From CAYRFF01 sp964436125 (GTDB taxonomy: Bacteria; Bacteroidota; Bacteroidia; Chitinophagales; Saprospiraceae): a stretch of 64,000 nt of DNA. The notes under the pieces are model-generated. The model ran no database searches. It had not been told where the DNA came from and saw nothing but the letters and a program-made list of their open reading frames with translations. Every line of letters begins with the position of its first letter. The stretch's first letter is position 1. Positions 42,939-51,793 of this stretch are shown in pieces. The stretch covers positions 4,260 to 68,259 of the forward strand of contig CAYTBT010000016.1 of NCBI GenBank assembly GCA_964436125.1, given 5' to 3'. Made by a program: the position numbers and the translations under genes.

Positions 42939-45900
42939 TTATTTTTCTGCATCAACTTCTTTCAGCAATACTTTTACCGCAGCCTCGAGCTGGGTATCTT
43001 CTCCATTCAAAAATTTGCCGTAAGGCAGTGGTACTTTAATATCCGGATGAAGCGTCAGATTCTCTGTCGGCCTTCCTTCATCGCCGATAGTTGCAACCAT
43101 AGGAATTCCAAAAATGATACTGCGATCGATCTGGCGTTCCCACCAGACAGCAGTTCCCGTTCCGGCGACCGGCATACCGACAAGTTTCCCTATACCATTC
43201 TGCTTATAGACATAAGGAAAGATAAAAGCATCGCTATAATTTCCTTCACTCATAACAACAACACTCGGCTTGGTCCAGCGATCAACCGGTTCACCACCTT
43301 TGGTCAAGTGGCCTTGGGGCGCAAATTTCAGGTACAGATGACCACTTAAAAAGGTATTGAGGTCATTGTGCAGCCAGCCACCTCCATTAAATCGCGTATC
43401 GACAATCAATGCTTCTTTATCGATATATTTTCCCATTACCTTGTCGTACACTTGACGGAAGCTATAGTCATTCATCCCGCGTATGTGCACATAGCCGAGT
43501 TTTCCATTACTCAATGAGTCTGTCATTCTCTCCATCATGTCCACCCAGCGTTCATACATGAGATTGTGTTCTGCACCGAGAGAAATGGGTTTAATTGTCT
43601 GTTGAAAGGTTTTCTTTCCACGTTGAAAAGTCAACAATGTATTTTTTCCAATGAGATTATCGAGATATTTATTCCAGTTTTCTCCGGCTGCAATACTCTG
43701 ATTATTAATCTTAATGATAATATCTCCGGCTTTCAACTTACTATCGGCACTGGCAAGCGGTCCACCGTCGAGTACTTCGCTTATTTTAATTCCGGGACCT
43801 TGATATTTCTGGTCATACAATATGCCGAATGATGCGGTATGTGTATATGCTGCATTACTATTACTCGGATAATATCGGGCTCCGGTGTGTGAGGCATTGA
43901 GCTCGCCGAGCATCTCGCTTAAGAGTACTTTAAAATCATAATTATTATTGATATACGGTAAAAATTGTGCATAGGTATCGCGATACATCTTCCAGTCAAT
44001 GCCATGAATATCCGGATCATAGAATTTATCACTTACTTGCTGCCATATATGATTAAAAATATATTTCCTTTCTGCTTGTGGATTCCACATCATCTCCGGA
44101 TCTGTACTGATGGATTTCACCTTCCCATCCTTGGTACTTATTTTCTTAAGCCTGCCTCTATCGCTGAGAAAAATAGTTTTTCCATCATCACTGATTGCCA
44201 GATGACTTCCCGATGTGCTTAACTTAGCTAGAATCTTTGTTTTTCTGGTGCGCGGTTCAGTCACCCAGAGGTCGTATCCCTTCTCAAATTTTGCGAGATA
44301 ATACAATTTACTTCCATCTTCATTGAGCACGTAATCGCTGATGCTGGCACTATTTATTGTAAGTCGGACAATCCGATCTTCAAGGTTCTCAAGATCAAAT
44401 TCCAGCGGTTCTATTTCCTCTTTCTTTTCCTCTTTCTCCTTTTTATCCTTCTCCTTTTTATCCTCTTCAGATTTCTCTTTGTCGTCTTCTTCACGCGCTT
44501 TCATGAGTTTATATTCATCCTCACTGAGCGTATATTTATCATAGGCTTCCCGGTCAAAGAAAACGGCATAAATATCGGTTTCATGGCTCCCTTGATACGC
44601 GAGTGATTTTCTACCGAGTTTACTGCTCTCGTAAGTCATCATTTTTCCATCGAGATACCACTTGGCATCGTCGTCACCGAATCCGCTATTTACCGGATAC
44701 ACAATATTACTCGGATTTTCTAGTGATATGAGGGCTGTATTGGAAGTGGTGAAGTAACCTTTTCCGTCATCGACGAGAAGCCATCGGCTATCCGGGCTCC
44801 AGGCAAATGACCAGTCGCCATCTGCGTAGGAGTAATTATGGCCCTTGGGCAAAATTGTTGTTTTCTCTCCACTTTTGAGGTCTATGACCTTTAAAACATT
44901 GCGATTTTCAACATAAGCTACTTTTTTTCCGTCAGGAGAATATTCTGCTTGAAATTCTTGTGCTTCTGTTGCCACGACTTCATCGTACTTTAAAGTTGTA
45001 GATGCAAAGAAGAACTTCTCTTCCGGATGTTCCATCTCAACTTTATAGATATTCCAGTTTCCATTGCGTTCACCTGAATATATGATAGACTTGCCATCAG
45101 GCGACCAATTAATCATACGCTCTTGTTGAGGTGTATTGGTAATGCGCTTTGTCGTGCTATTATCAACACCGGAAACAAATATCTCTCCGCGACTGACAAA
45201 TGCTACTTCCTTGCCACTGGGACTGACTTTAAATTCTGTTATCCGTCCGAGGTCTTTTTCTCTTACTGCGTTAAAACCGGCATTGTTCTGTACCTTAATT
45301 GTTATTTTCCGCGCTGCTTCTCCCGCTGTTAAGGTATAGATATCGCCTTTCCACGTAAATGCCATTGTTCCATCGTCAGCAATACTCAGACTGCGGACGG
45401 GAAAATCTACAAATTGGGTTAATTGCGTCGATTTTTCTCCTTCTAGAGGGCGTGAGTGGACATTTAAGGTGCCACTTTCTTCACTGAGATAATATATTGT
45501 CTGTCCATTATTGCCAAATAATGGTACGCGATCCTCTCCTTTAAAGCTTGTGATTTCTCTGTATGAATTATCCTCAATGGTATAAATCCAGATATCTCGC
45601 GTCACGGGCGATATATGGTGCTTTCTGTAGTAATCTTCATAGCCTTTCTTGTCTTGAAAAACAATCTGTGTCCCTGCTTTATTGTAGTGAGCATGTTCTG
45701 CTCCTGCTGCACTCACTAGCATAGGGCGACCACCGGTAATGGGAATTGTATAGAGATTGGCAAAGTAGCGGACACCGGGGAATCGCATACTCTCCGCAGG
45801 CGCTTCACGATGACTGCCGAATAAAAGGTGACTATCGTCCGGCGTAAAATCGTAAGCAAAGTCGTCCGTACTGTGAAATGTTAATTGCTTGGCTGCTCCT

Positions 45901-46205
45901 CCTGTTGCCGGCATAATAAATATATCAAAATTGCCGTATATATCACTTGAATATGCAATATTCTTTCCATTATTGCTCCAGACAGGCCTCGTATAATACG
46001 CATCTCCTACGGTAAGTGGTATTGCTACTCCTCCATCGACATCAACGGTATAAAGGTTCCCCATATAACCGAATGCTATTGTCTGCCCATCCGGCGAAAT
46101 TGCAGGGTGTCGAAGCCAGCGAGTGATTTCTGTCGAGGCGGAATCTTGTGCGATTACCGTCATTGTTATTAAGCTTGTGATTGCAAGAAGTAGCAGTCTT
46201 TTCAT
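42939..46205 (-). CDS. Tricorn-like S41 protease
   Basis: The secreted protein (signal MKRLLLLAITSLITMTVIAQ) has an N-terminal array of beta-propeller repeats (HPAISPDGQTIAFGYMGNLY, WSNNGKNIAYSSDIYGNFDIF and others to about residue 700), then a PDZ domain (SEVLDGGPLASADSKLKAGDIII) and an S41 protease domain. The nucleophile region is MSEGNYSDAFIFPYVY and the substrate-binding loop VDTRFNGGGWLHND. A striking Lys/Glu run (EEDDKEKSEEDKKEKDKKEK) lies near residue 550. I start at 46205, giving a clean signal peptide; an extra 10 residues are possible. It resembles archaeal Tricorn, which degrades peptides; here export suggests a periplasmic role. Confidence 0.92.
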   Translation of the reverse strand: MKRLLLLAITSLITMTVIAQDSASTEITRWLRHPAISPDGQTIAFGYMGNLYTVDVDGGVAIPLTVGDAYYTRPVWSNNGKNIAYSSDIYGNFDIFIMPATGGAAKQLTFHSTDDFAYDFTPDDSHLLFGSHREAPAESMRFPGVRYFANLYTIPITGGRPMLVSAAGAEHAHYNKAGTQIVFQDKKGYEDYYRKHHISPVTRDIWIYTIEDNSYREITSFKGEDRVPLFGNNGQTIYYLSEESGTLNVHSRPLEGEKSTQLTQFVDFPVRSLSIADDGTMAFTWKGDIYTLTAGEAARKITIKVQNNAGFNAVREKDLGRITEFKVSPSGKEVAFVSRGEIFVSGVDNSTTKRITNTPQQERMINWSPDGKSIIYSGERNGNWNIYKVEMEHPEEKFFFASTTLKYDEVVATEAQEFQAEYSPDGKKVAYVENRNVLKVIDLKSGEKTTILPKGHNYSYADGDWSFAWSPDSRWLLVDDGKGYFTTSNTALISLENPSNIVYPVNSGFGDDDAKWYLDGKMMTYESSKLGRKSLAYQGSHETDIYAVFFDREAYDKYTLSEDEYKLMKAREEDDKEKSEEDKKEKDKKEKEEKKEEIEPLEFDLENLEDRIVRLTINSASISDYVLNEDGSKLYYLAKFEKGYDLWVTEPRTRKTKILAKLSTSGSHLAISDDGKTIFLSDRGRLKKISTKDGKVKSISTDPEMMWNPQAERKYIFNHIWQQVSDKFYDPDIHGIDWKMYRDTYAQFLPYINNNYDFKVLLSEMLGELNASHTGARYYPSNSNAAYTHTASFGILYDQKYQGPGIKISEVLDGGPLASADSKLKAGDIIIKINNQSIAAGENWNKYLDNLIGKNTLLTFQRGKKTFQQTIKPISLGAEHNLMYERWVDMMERMTDSLSNGKLGYVHIRGMNDYSFRQVYDKVMGKYIDKEALIVDTRFNGGGWLHNDLNTFLSGHLYLKFAPQGHLTKGGEPVDRWTKPSVVVMSEGNYSDAFIFPYVYKQNGIGKLVGMPVAGTGTAVWWERQIDRSIIFGIPMVATIGDEGRPTENLTLHPDIKVPLPYGKFLNGEDTQLEAAVKVLLKEVDAEK

Positions 46206-46250
46206 TGTAGATTTTATTTGATTAGTTGTACACATTTTTCAAAAACAAGC

Positions 46251-46258
46251 GGAAGGTA
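46251..46258 (-). promoter_or_regulatory. -7 box before the Tricorn-like gene
   Basis: TACCTTCC on the minus strand is a near-consensus -7 element, 46 bases before the chosen ATG. A similar TACCTTCC (51776-51783, plus) precedes the amidohydrolase gene. Confidence 0.35.
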
Positions 46259-46456
46259 CACTTTTTCTCACATTTATGAAAGAATAGAGTATAAAACACC
46301 GTACACACTACGATTCTAGTATTATCCTCAAGAAAATACAGCAATTCTTCTCTAATCTTCATCCCCTCATTGCTTTATTATCTGATGCATTGAGAAGTGA
46401 GGTAGAACAGACTATTTCTATAAGTATGTACGCAGCTATATTTGCGCAAGCGAATA

Positions 46457-46936
46457 TTAAAACAAAAGGGATTTCAGAAACCACCAGGCGATGATCATAC
46501 ACCAGATCAACTTGATTCCTGAGCTCAGGAGAAAGCCGATAAATGCGCCTGCTGCAACTTTCAATGCATTACCCACATCACCCGGATGTGCAATTATTTC
46601 CCCCACCAGTGCTCCGACAAATGGGCCGATTACAATACCGAGCGGTCCAAAGAATATACCGGCAATCGCACCCACCGTAGTGCCGCGTTGAGCAGCAAGC
46701 GAGCCGCCATGCTTCCTGGTACTTACAATAGGCAATATATAGTCGAGTACGATAACAACCACGGTAATTATTGCCGTAGAAAGCAGAAATAAATTACTGA
46801 ATTGCGCATAATCGGTAAAATGGAGGGCAAGAATCCCTAGCCAGGCAAATGGCGGCCCCGGAAGCACCGGTAAAATACTTCCGGCAACTCCTATAAGAAT
46901 AGCGATTCCTCCGATAATTGCGAGTGTTACATCCAT
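46457..46936 (-). CDS. DUF456 family membrane protein
   Basis: Four or five hydrophobic helices rich in Gly, with the family pattern GVAGSILPVLPGPPFAWLG near the N-terminus and GAIAGIFFGPLGIVIGPFVGALVGE in the middle. The Gly-x-x-x-Gly spacing recalls glycine-zipper membrane proteins. The function of DUF456 is not known. It is a single gene between the Tricorn-like gene and the MFS gene. Confidence 0.9.
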   Translation of the reverse strand: MDVTLAIIGGIAILIGVAGSILPVLPGPPFAWLGILALHFTDYAQFSNLFLLSTAIITVVVIVLDYILPIVSTRKHGGSLAAQRGTTVGAIAGIFFGPLGIVIGPFVGALVGEIIAHPGDVGNALKVAAGAFIGFLLSSGIKLIWCMIIAWWFLKSLLF

Positions 46937-47198
46937 AATTTATACCTTATTCCAAGCTTCCAATCTGCTGTATCGCATCTTAAATTCAAGCATTAGCCAT
47001 AGACAAGGTAAAAACAATCTCCTGATATTCAGAGAAAATTACATACATTTCTTTTTTAAAACCACCGGTATAATGCAATTTACAATTTAAGCTATGGCGT
47101 ACAAAAGATATAGTTTAAACATAAAATAGATAAACGAGGCAGATTGACAACAGAAGTGCCGTGTAATGTATTACCTAATTCAGAAATTGTAGGAAGGA

Positions 47199-48446
47199 AT
47201 GAAGTCAAGTGTAAAACAGATCAAAAAAGGGCCGGCATTAATTATGGCGGGCATTGCCGTATTTTTAGTCGCAAGTACCCTGCGAGCACCGCCTACAGCT
47301 GTGGGACCGGTCATTGAACAGATAAAGGCTGAATTCCAACTTTCAGCAACATCGGCCGGTCTATTGACATCGATTCCATTATTTACCTGGGCCGTTTTAT
47401 CGGTACTCGTAGGAAGGTATTCGCTCAGGTTTAAGATGGAAAAAGTGATTTTATTTTCCATGATTCTGCTTGCGCTCGGCCTTCTTGCACGCGTATGGGG
47501 CAATATCTCGATGCTCTTCATCGGTTCTGCCATTATAGGAATCGGGATCTGTGTAGGCAATGTGTTAATGCCCGCATTTGTGAAGAAGGTTTTCTCTGCT
47601 TATCTCGGACTCATGACGGGCGTTTATACCGTTGCAATGAATATCGCTGCCGCAATCGCTTCAGGCTTCAGCATTGCGATAGGCAGAATAACAGGAATGG
47701 AGTGGAAAGGAGCGCTGGGGATTTGGTTGATTTTAACTATCATCGCCGCAGGGATATGGGCTTTACAACTTAAAAATAAGCCAAGGGATAAAAAAGCTTC
47801 CGCAAATGCTCGTTCCAGGCACAATCAATCCTCCGGTCCGCAAGATATTTTCCGCTCAAGGCTTGCATGGAGCATAAGTATCTATATGGGTTTGCAGTCC
47901 TTATTATACTATAGCCTGGTAGCTTGGCTGCCCAAGATTCTCATGGACTATGGAATGGATAACACGACATCCGGCTGGGTGCTCTCCTACTTTTTATTGG
48001 CGACTCTTCCCGTCACTTTTGTAGGACCGATTATCGCACATAAGATGCGAGATCAGAAAAAATTAATCTGGATTGTCGTAGCGCTTATGGTAGTCGGTGT
48101 AGCATTGCTCATCGCATTTCAGGAAAAGTATGCAATCCTTGCCGCCATTTGTCTCGGCATGTCCAATGGCTTTGCATTCAGCCTGAGTATGCTCTTTTTC
48201 TCTTTACGCACGGAATCCGCAACAACTGCTATTCAGATTTCCGGTATGGCACAGTCCATAGGATATCTGATTGCGGCATTCGGGCCGGCGATATTTGGAT
48301 GGATATATGACATCAGCAAAAACTGGAACTATGCCTTTTATTTTCTATTGGCAACCGCAGGTTTAATCCTGATATTGGGATTGATAGCTTCAAGCAACCG
48401 CACGATAGAAGAAGAGCTGAATGCAGGAAAGCACGCAGCTTCATAG
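47199..48446 (+). CDS. MFS transporter, CynX/NimT type
   Basis: Twelve hydrophobic helices in two halves, separated by a polar loop at about residues 190-220. LRAPPTAVGPVIEQI just after helix 1 is the signature of the CynX/NimT group, which includes transporters for cyanate or 2-nitroimidazole and others of unknown substrate. The central loop contains KASANARSRHNQSS; the first part is encoded by a perfect tag motif (47796-47807), placed where sequence matters least. No neighbouring metabolic gene points to the substrate. Confidence 0.88.
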   Translation: MKSSVKQIKKGPALIMAGIAVFLVASTLRAPPTAVGPVIEQIKAEFQLSATSAGLLTSIPLFTWAVLSVLVGRYSLRFKMEKVILFSMILLALGLLARVWGNISMLFIGSAIIGIGICVGNVLMPAFVKKVFSAYLGLMTGVYTVAMNIAAAIASGFSIAIGRITGMEWKGALGIWLILTIIAAGIWALQLKNKPRDKKASANARSRHNQSSGPQDIFRSRLAWSISIYMGLQSLLYYSLVAWLPKILMDYGMDNTTSGWVLSYFLLATLPVTFVGPIIAHKMRDQKKLIWIVVALMVVGVALLIAFQEKYAILAAICLGMSNGFAFSLSMLFFSLRTESATTAIQISGMAQSIGYLIAAFGPAIFGWIYDISKNWNYAFYFLLATAGLILILGLIASSNRTIEEELNAGKHAAS

Positions 48447-48581
48447 TGATTGCGGTTCAGGCATAAAGGAATCCTATAATAGTACTCCTCTCAGGCCGCT
48501 TGAGCACGTATGTTGCATCAGTATCAAGTGATAAAATTCTTGTGTGAGACTCCTAAGCTAGGCCAGGATAAAGTGGAAAAG

Positions 48582-48653
48582 TAGCCTCGACAGGAATCGA
48601 ACCTGTATCTAGAGTTTAGGAAACTCCTATTCTATCCGTTGAACTACGAGGCC
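48582..48653 (-). tRNA. tRNA-Arg (anticodon CCT)
   Basis: The 72-nt cloverleaf on the minus strand has acceptor GGCCTCG/CGAGGCT (one G-T pair), anticodon stem GGAGT/ACTCT with loop TTCCTAA (anticodon CCT, reading AGG), and T-arm ACAGG-TTCGATT-CCTGT. No CCA is encoded. A TACCTTTG -7 box lies upstream at 48736-48743. Confidence 0.96.
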
Positions 48654-48735
48654 AGTTGTGGAAGCCCGAGAATCAATGTCATAGCTTTTCATAAAGCTGA
48701 CCCATTCTCATTTCTTATAGAAATCTTCCGAGCCG

Positions 48736-48743
48736 CAAAGGTA
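48736..48743 (-). promoter_or_regulatory. -7 box upstream of tRNA-Arg
   Basis: Exact TACCTTTG on the minus strand. The distance of 82 bases to the tRNA 5' end implies a long leader to be removed by RNase P. Confidence 0.5.
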
Positions 48744-48916
48744 AACAAATCTCACTTTCTCTCCGCAAGAAAACTTTGGAATTCTTTGAATAGCTTATTT
48801 TGCCGGCTCTCCGGAAGTGTAGTCAATTTTAATTATCCATGAAAAACATTTGCGGAAGCTAATATTCTAGGATAAACGAAGGGAAGCTTCAAATTTTATA
48901 AGCAGTTCAAATTTCT

Positions 48917-48924
48917 TATATTTG
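48917..48924 (+). promoter_or_regulatory. -7 box before the GluR0-like gene
   Basis: TATATTTG, 20 bases before the ATG, so the transcript would have a very short leader. The -33 element is only TTTT-like. Confidence 0.5.
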
Positions 48925-48943
48925 CACTAAACCTATAACAAAT

Positions 48944-50029
48944 ATGAAAAGACTGACACTTATATTCACCCTATTCATCGTAGCAATCCTTTTAAACCCT
49001 ACGATAGTCCTTGGACAGAATGAAAGCAACGAAATAACCATCGGGATAGCTGGTTCAGAGCCATTTATAAAACAAGGGACAAGACCATCCGGCATATCAC
49101 TGGATATCTGGAAGCGAATTGCAGAAAAGACTGATATCAATTATAAAACTGTCCCCTATGATGATATCCCGGCCGCACTGAATCAGATGAAAGCAGGGAA
49201 GATCGATGCAGTTATAGGACCTATAAGCATCACGGCTGAAAGGGCTGATTCTGCTCAATTTACACAGCCTTATTTTTCTTCGGGATACTCAATACTTTCT
49301 CGTGAAGGCGGCACATCCTTCCTCTCCTGGATTAAGCCTTTTCTGAGTATGAAATTTATTTATGCGATCTCGATATTTTTATTAATCCTCGGTATTGTCG
49401 GTCTGGTTGTATGGGCAGCAGAAAGGAAGGAAAACACGGAGGAATTTCCGGCTGATAAGCCCGCCAAGGGAATAGGAAATGGAATGTGGCTTGCTATCGT
49501 AACGATGACCACAACCGGTTATGGAGACCTGGCACCCAAGACATTCTGGGGAAGATTTGCCGCCGGAGCATGGATGATTCTTTCCCTGGTGCTCGCATCG
49601 ACGATGATAGCCGGTATAGCTAGTGTATTGACGATATTTGCCATGAACACATCGAGTATTTCATCGGCTGAAGACCTTGTAGGCCAGAAGACCGCTGTTA
49701 TCGTAGGTTCTCCTGCTGAAGACTTTGTCAAGGAGAATGGAGGTAAAGTGGTACCTATTGAAAATATTCAAGATGGTATCGATAAACTTACTGAAAATAC
49801 GGTGACGGCAATGGTTTATGATAGATCTCAATTGCGCTATTTCCTCGAGCACAATCCACAGGAAGACTTTGTAATTTCACAAGGGGAATACAATAGACAA
49901 GGTTATGGATTTGCCTTCTCTGATGATTTTAAGCGCATCCAGGATATAAATATAGCTCTACTCCAACTCGAAGAAAATGGAGTTGTCGATCGGATTATCA
50001 AGGGCTGGCTCGGTGATGACGAGAAATAA
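48944..50029 (+). CDS. GluR0-like ligand-gated potassium channel
   Basis: This is a bacterial ionotropic glutamate receptor. After a signal peptide (about 1-24), a periplasmic binding lobe (S1, about 30-125) is followed by a pore module and then the second lobe (S2, about 240-360). Arg100 in ITAERADSAQFTQPY aligns with the Arg that holds the amino-acid carboxylate in iGluRs. The pore has helix M1 (about 137-159), a P-loop with the potassium filter TTTGYGD (189-195), and M2 (about 204-232). As in Synechocystis GluR0 there is no third helix after S2. Potassium selectivity follows from the filter; the ligand is not known. It stands alone. Confidence 0.92.
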   Translation: MKRLTLIFTLFIVAILLNPTIVLGQNESNEITIGIAGSEPFIKQGTRPSGISLDIWKRIAEKTDINYKTVPYDDIPAALNQMKAGKIDAVIGPISITAERADSAQFTQPYFSSGYSILSREGGTSFLSWIKPFLSMKFIYAISIFLLILGIVGLVVWAAERKENTEEFPADKPAKGIGNGMWLAIVTMTTTGYGDLAPKTFWGRFAAGAWMILSLVLASTMIAGIASVLTIFAMNTSSISSAEDLVGQKTAVIVGSPAEDFVKENGGKVVPIENIQDGIDKLTENTVTAMVYDRSQLRYFLEHNPQEDFVISQGEYNRQGYGFAFSDDFKRIQDINIALLQLEENGVVDRIIKGWLGDDEK

Positions 50030-50337
50030 AGCTTCCCTTATTGTAAGAAAGGATTTCTTCGGTAGGAATCGATTGCATTGCCTTTCGGCAAATATTTGAT
50101 TTAAGCTCAACTTCTTTCCCCCGATATATTCTTGTGAGAAGTCCTTAACTATAGCAGGTATTTACCGGTAATTGTCCAGCTGCAATGACTGACTGTACAC
50201 TTGTGTATTTCTATTGAGAGTGAAGTATATCTATCTGTAATCAATCATGGGCTGATTAAGGAATTTTCTACTATCATCCTCTGAGGAGAAACACTGTCCA
50301 GATTAAGCCTGTACAAATATCAATTGCGTAGTATTTC
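50030..50337. other. intergenic region after the GluR0-like gene
   Basis: This 308-base gap between convergent genes holds a perfect 14-base motif GCCTTTCGGCAAAT at 50080-50093, 51 bases after the stop. I see no terminator hairpin with a T-run and no gene. Confidence 0.4.
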
Positions 50338-50967
50338 TTATAGGAATATTTCTACACCGAGCAAGGTGTCAAACTGATTTCGTTTCAATTCACTATTGTC
50401 GGGATTGATCTTATCCTGAAGGCGCATAAAAGATTTGCGGAAGCTTAAAAATGCTCCTATATGTTCATTGAACAAATAATGTATTCCGGCTTCCATTCCA
50501 TAATTCACACCGGAATAGAGAAAGCTCAAGTCACTGTTTCCGTAGTCGCTATCGATTGACACATAGTTCACCATAGCGCCTAGCGCAAGATAAAGGCCAC
50601 TACTTATGGGAATATAATAATTCACCTCAGGACCGATATAATAATTTTTGTCATAGTTAATGTGTTGTTGCCGGTGTGATTCCAGGTCCCGTGTAGAAAC
50701 AACTTCCAAGCCCATATTTAGGCCTATTCCCAGGTTATTTATAATAAAATAATCGATTCCGGCACCTGCTTTTACCTTTGTTGAAGCATAATCTATATAA
50801 ATGTTGTGCTCATAAGTAAAATGATTAAAGCTTACAGAAGGAGCAATCCGCAGAGTACCTGAAGGAATCTGAGCATGCGTATCCGGCGTAATAAGGATAA
50901 ATATTGCGCATAAAAGCGATAGTAATGGCATAAACTTCAGCTGTATAATCATCATTCTCTTCATCAT
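50338..50967 (-). CDS. outer-membrane beta-barrel protein, paralogue 1
   Basis: A signal peptide ending HAQ is followed by alternating hydrophobic/polar strands typical of a small outer-membrane barrel (LRIAPSVSFNHFTYE, YFIINNLGIGLNMGLEVVS, YYIPISSGLYLALGAMVNYV), ending in a terminal strand LLGVEIFL. It is clearly related to the adjacent upstream gene (shared YF-NN-LGIG, YYIPIS-LYLA, and GIHYLF or GIHYFI), so the pair is a tandem duplication. A perfect tag motif (50433-50444, minus orientation) lies inside the gene. No function can be given. Confidence 0.75.
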   Translation of the reverse strand: MMKRMMIIQLKFMPLLSLLCAIFILITPDTHAQIPSGTLRIAPSVSFNHFTYEHNIYIDYASTKVKAGAGIDYFIINNLGIGLNMGLEVVSTRDLESHRQQHINYDKNYYIGPEVNYYIPISSGLYLALGAMVNYVSIDSDYGNSDLSFLYSGVNYGMEAGIHYLFNEHIGAFLSFRKSFMRLQDKINPDNSELKRNQFDTLLGVEIFL

Positions 50968-50997
50968 ATCCGGCTTATTTAAAAAGGACAGAGCACA

Positions 50998-51594
50998 TTA
51001 AAAAATAAATTCAAGGCCGAGTTGTGCTCTTATACCACTAGTTTTTCTTTCCAGCGATATTCCCGATTTATCGCTAGAGACATTCTGCCAGTATGGACTT
51101 AATCCCAGATAAATTCCCAGATTATTGTCTATGAAATAGTGTATGCCTCCCAAGATACTATAGCCTATTCCCTTAAGTTTCCTATCATCAGGAAACTGTT
51201 CATCAATCCTTTTTCTTATGAGATATTTGACACTTGCACCTGCTGAAAGGAAGAACTTCTCCGATAATGGAATGAAATAGTCTATCACAGGCCCTATTCC
51301 GATATCCGTGAACCGTTGCTCTTCATCCACTTCCGTATAAACAATCTTATTGAAGCCATATTGTAAACTAGCACCTATCGCAAGATTATCTACAAGAAAA
51401 TATTGCATATCCAATCCTACTATAGATTGACTTCCCTTTGTCGGAATGAATGCATTGGGATTTTCATTATGGGAGCTATAAGAAAATGCCGGGCTTATCC
51501 TTATATTTCCTTTACTTAGCTGAGAATATGCATTCATCACAATAAAGGATTGAAGAATACAGAAAAGCATAAATTTAATGGTAGATTTTTTCAT
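50998..51594 (-). CDS. outer-membrane beta-barrel protein, paralogue 2
   Basis: Signal peptide (MKKSTIKFMLFCILQSFIVM, then NAYSQ) and a barrel of similar plan to the next gene: IRISPAFSYSSHN, MQYFLVDNLAIGASLQYGF, DYFIPLSEKFFLSAGASVKY, GGIHYFIDNNLGIYLGLSP, ending QLGLEFIF with a C-terminal Phe, the usual outer-membrane insertion signal. The two genes are 30 bases apart on the same strand and probably co-transcribed. Role unknown. Confidence 0.75.
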   Translation of the reverse strand: MKKSTIKFMLFCILQSFIVMNAYSQLSKGNIRISPAFSYSSHNENPNAFIPTKGSQSIVGLDMQYFLVDNLAIGASLQYGFNKIVYTEVDEEQRFTDIGIGPVIDYFIPLSEKFFLSAGASVKYLIRKRIDEQFPDDRKLKGIGYSILGGIHYFIDNNLGIYLGLSPYWQNVSSDKSGISLERKTSGIRAQLGLEFIF

Positions 51595-51793
51595 GCCTAT
51601 ATAAGTTTTATTGCCTCAATATACAAATAAAACTTTGTATTTCATAGAACAATTGTATTAAGGATAACTATCAAAGCAATTATCTCAAAAATCAAAGGTA
51701 CAGCAGTATTTCATCGCGTACTGATTGTCATTATCCGATATCCTATACTTTTCCATCATTTTTCTTACCTTCCACGCTCAAATAAATTGAAGC

